Assembly (NCBI GenBank): GCA_020057445.1
Contig: JAGVFV010000160.1
Coordinates: 1-6,129, forward strand
From: an archaeon
GTDB lineage: Archaea; Nanobdellota; Nanobdellia; Woesearchaeales; JAHJEM01
Length of the DNA stretch: 6,129 nt
Direction of reading: 5' to 3'
The position numbers and the translations under genes were made by a program. The number at the start of each line of letters is the position of its first letter. The first letter of the stretch is position 1. Below the pieces are notes generated by a model, which saw only the letters and a list, made by a program, of their open reading frames with translations, was not told the DNA's origin and did no database searches. Below, piece by piece: positions 5,479 to 6,129 of this stretch.

Positions 5479-6024
5479 GATCAGTCCGAATTCCGGGATC
5501 TCATTATCCGGCTCGACATTGATGTAGTCAACTGCAATCTGTCCATAAGGATCGCATAATGGCCAAGCAGCGTCTGTCGCGACTAATGCGACTGCCCAAT
5601 TCCCGGTGATGCCGCTCACTGGAAATTCGCTGACAACCCAGCTCTCTGTAGAGACCAAAGAGTCAGTATAGTGTCCCACAAGAACGCCATTCACCAATAC
5701 ATCAAAGCTGTCAAGATTGCTCGCTCCGTCAAGGTGCCTGATGACTATCTTCTCTGAGCCACCGCTGAATTGCAGGTCCACTGCAGCGCTTTCTGTCTGC
5801 GCAGCACATGGAGATTCCCATACCATGCAGAAATTTTCAAAAGGCTCTCCGCCGTAACTTCCTGCAGCTCCGACTCCCCAGCCAGTCATCCAATAGCTGC
5901 CATCATTATAGCACCCACCGGAGTTTGCTTTCAGGTCAAAACTTGTCGGATGGTCGAGGATTTCACCAGCACTCACTCCAACAAACAGCAGCATCGCCGC
6001 TAAAATATATATCGGGTATTTCAT
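5419..6024 (-). CDS. Secreted protein with PEF-type C-terminal sorting signal
   Basis: A 201-residue exported protein of unknown function. Residues 1-19 form a signal peptide (MKYPIYILAAMLLFVGVSA, cleavage likely before GE). Residues 20-172 are a beta-rich, acidic domain with four cysteines (38, 66, 73, 157), enough for two disulfides; segments such as IVIRHLDGASNLDSFDVLVNG and ISGITGNWAVALVATDA-like strands recall carbohydrate-binding-type jelly rolls, but I cannot name a family. The C-terminus has the tripartite form of a sorting tail: the motif IPEFG (176-180), a hydrophobic stretch to about 197, and basic MRKR. This resembles PEF-CTERM signals handled by archaeosortases; without cleavage it would simply be a C-terminal anchor. 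Unlike the neighbouring surface protein it has no N-x-S/T sequon. GGAGG lies 7 nt before the ATG at 6024. It is followed immediately by three T8 runs, and a paralogue lies directly upstream. Confidence 0.9.
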   Translation of the reverse strand: MKYPIYILAAMLLFVGVSAGEILDHPTSFDLKANSGGCYNDGSYWMTGWGVGAAGSYGGEPFENFCMVWESPCAAQTESAAVDLQFSGGSEKIVIRHLDGASNLDSFDVLVNGVLVGHYTDSLVSTESWVVSEFPVSGITGNWAVALVATDAAWPLCDPYGQIAVDYINVEPDNEIPEFGLIAGGVAMIGALGVFLFMRKR

Positions 6025-6031
6025 TTTTTTC

Positions 6032-6036
6032 CCTCC
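6032..6036 (-). promoter_or_regulatory. Shine-Dalgarno site of the PEF-tail protein gene
   Basis: GGAGG on the minus strand, 7 nt before the ATG at 6024, with an A-run spacer. It is the strongest Shine-Dalgarno match in the window. The gap to the upstream gene's stop is only 45 bp, so the two PEF-type genes may be co-transcribed; a T-rich stretch (6062-6068) could alternatively serve as a weak terminator or box A. Confidence 0.8.
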
Positions 6037-6061
6037 AATTTATGGTGTTCAAGACTGACTT

Positions 6062-6129
6062 AAAAAAATTTAGCGTTTCCTCATGAACAGGAAAACACCT
6101 AATGCGCCTATCATTGCGACTCCGCCTGC
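6062..6129. repeat. 68-bp near-identical repeat, copy 2 (truncated by window edge)
   Basis: Second copy of 5411-5478, 651 bp away, in the same orientation. It includes the T7 run after the stop, so the 3' untranslated bases were copied with the coding end. Confidence 0.95.
6070..6129 (-). CDS. 3' end of a second PEF-tail secreted protein (paralogue, 5' part outside window)
   Basis: Nineteen sense codons and a TAA stop are visible; the gene enters from the right edge. The encoded residues AGGVAMIGALGVFLFMRKR equal residues 183-201 of the adjacent gene's product, with only one synonymous base difference. It is therefore a tandem paralogue, or at least carries a copied C-terminal anchor. The N-terminal domain cannot be seen, so whether the whole protein is duplicated is unknown. 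Confidence 0.85.
   Translation of the reverse strand, partial: AGGVAMIGALGVFLFMRKR

Overview
The window looks archaeal, most likely from an uncultivated DPANN-type lineage (Woesearchaeota or Pacearchaeota-like). This is inferred from three signals. First, two genes have TATA-type boxes about 26-28 bp upstream of the start codon with no ribosome binding site, the usual archaeal leaderless layout. Second, one gene is followed at once by three runs of eight T, a typical archaeal terminator. Third, secreted proteins carry a PEF-type C-terminal sorting tail and a Cys-rich 'CGC' domain that I associate with these lineages. No rRNA or other phylogenetic marker is present, so the assignment is tentative.

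Every gene I can support lies on the minus strand, so the natural reading order runs from the right edge to the left. At the right edge (6070-6129) is the last 19 codons of a secreted protein. Next, at 5419-6024, is a 201-residue secreted, membrane-tethered protein whose C-terminus and downstream T-run are almost identical in DNA to that fragment. The two are therefore tandem paralogues. After a strong oligo-T terminator and a leader of about 100 nt comes the dominant gene (2217-5246). It encodes a 1009-residue secreted mosaic: seven 'DGGY' repeats (probable beta-propeller), thrombospondin type 3-like Asp repeats, MopE-type metal-binding motifs, a second propeller-like region with 'DGLTW' motifs, and a Cys-rich tail. 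It has 26 N-glycosylation sequons.

The left third holds three intracellular or membrane-associated genes: a small cupin-like protein (1747-2097), a conserved membrane-anchored CxxC protein of unknown function (1253-1654), and an RhlE-type DEAD-box RNA helicase (start at 1151, cut by the left edge).

Most genes appear to be separate transcription units, because each intergenic gap (about 45-170 bp) holds promoter-like or terminator-like signals. Right to left, the region passes from a cell-surface protein cluster to housekeeping genes. I see no RNA gene, CRISPR array, transposase or phage gene, and no gene-free stretch longer than 300 bases. The most notable points are the near-identical C-terminal duplication, the mosaic surface protein and the mixture of leaderless and Shine-Dalgarno starts.
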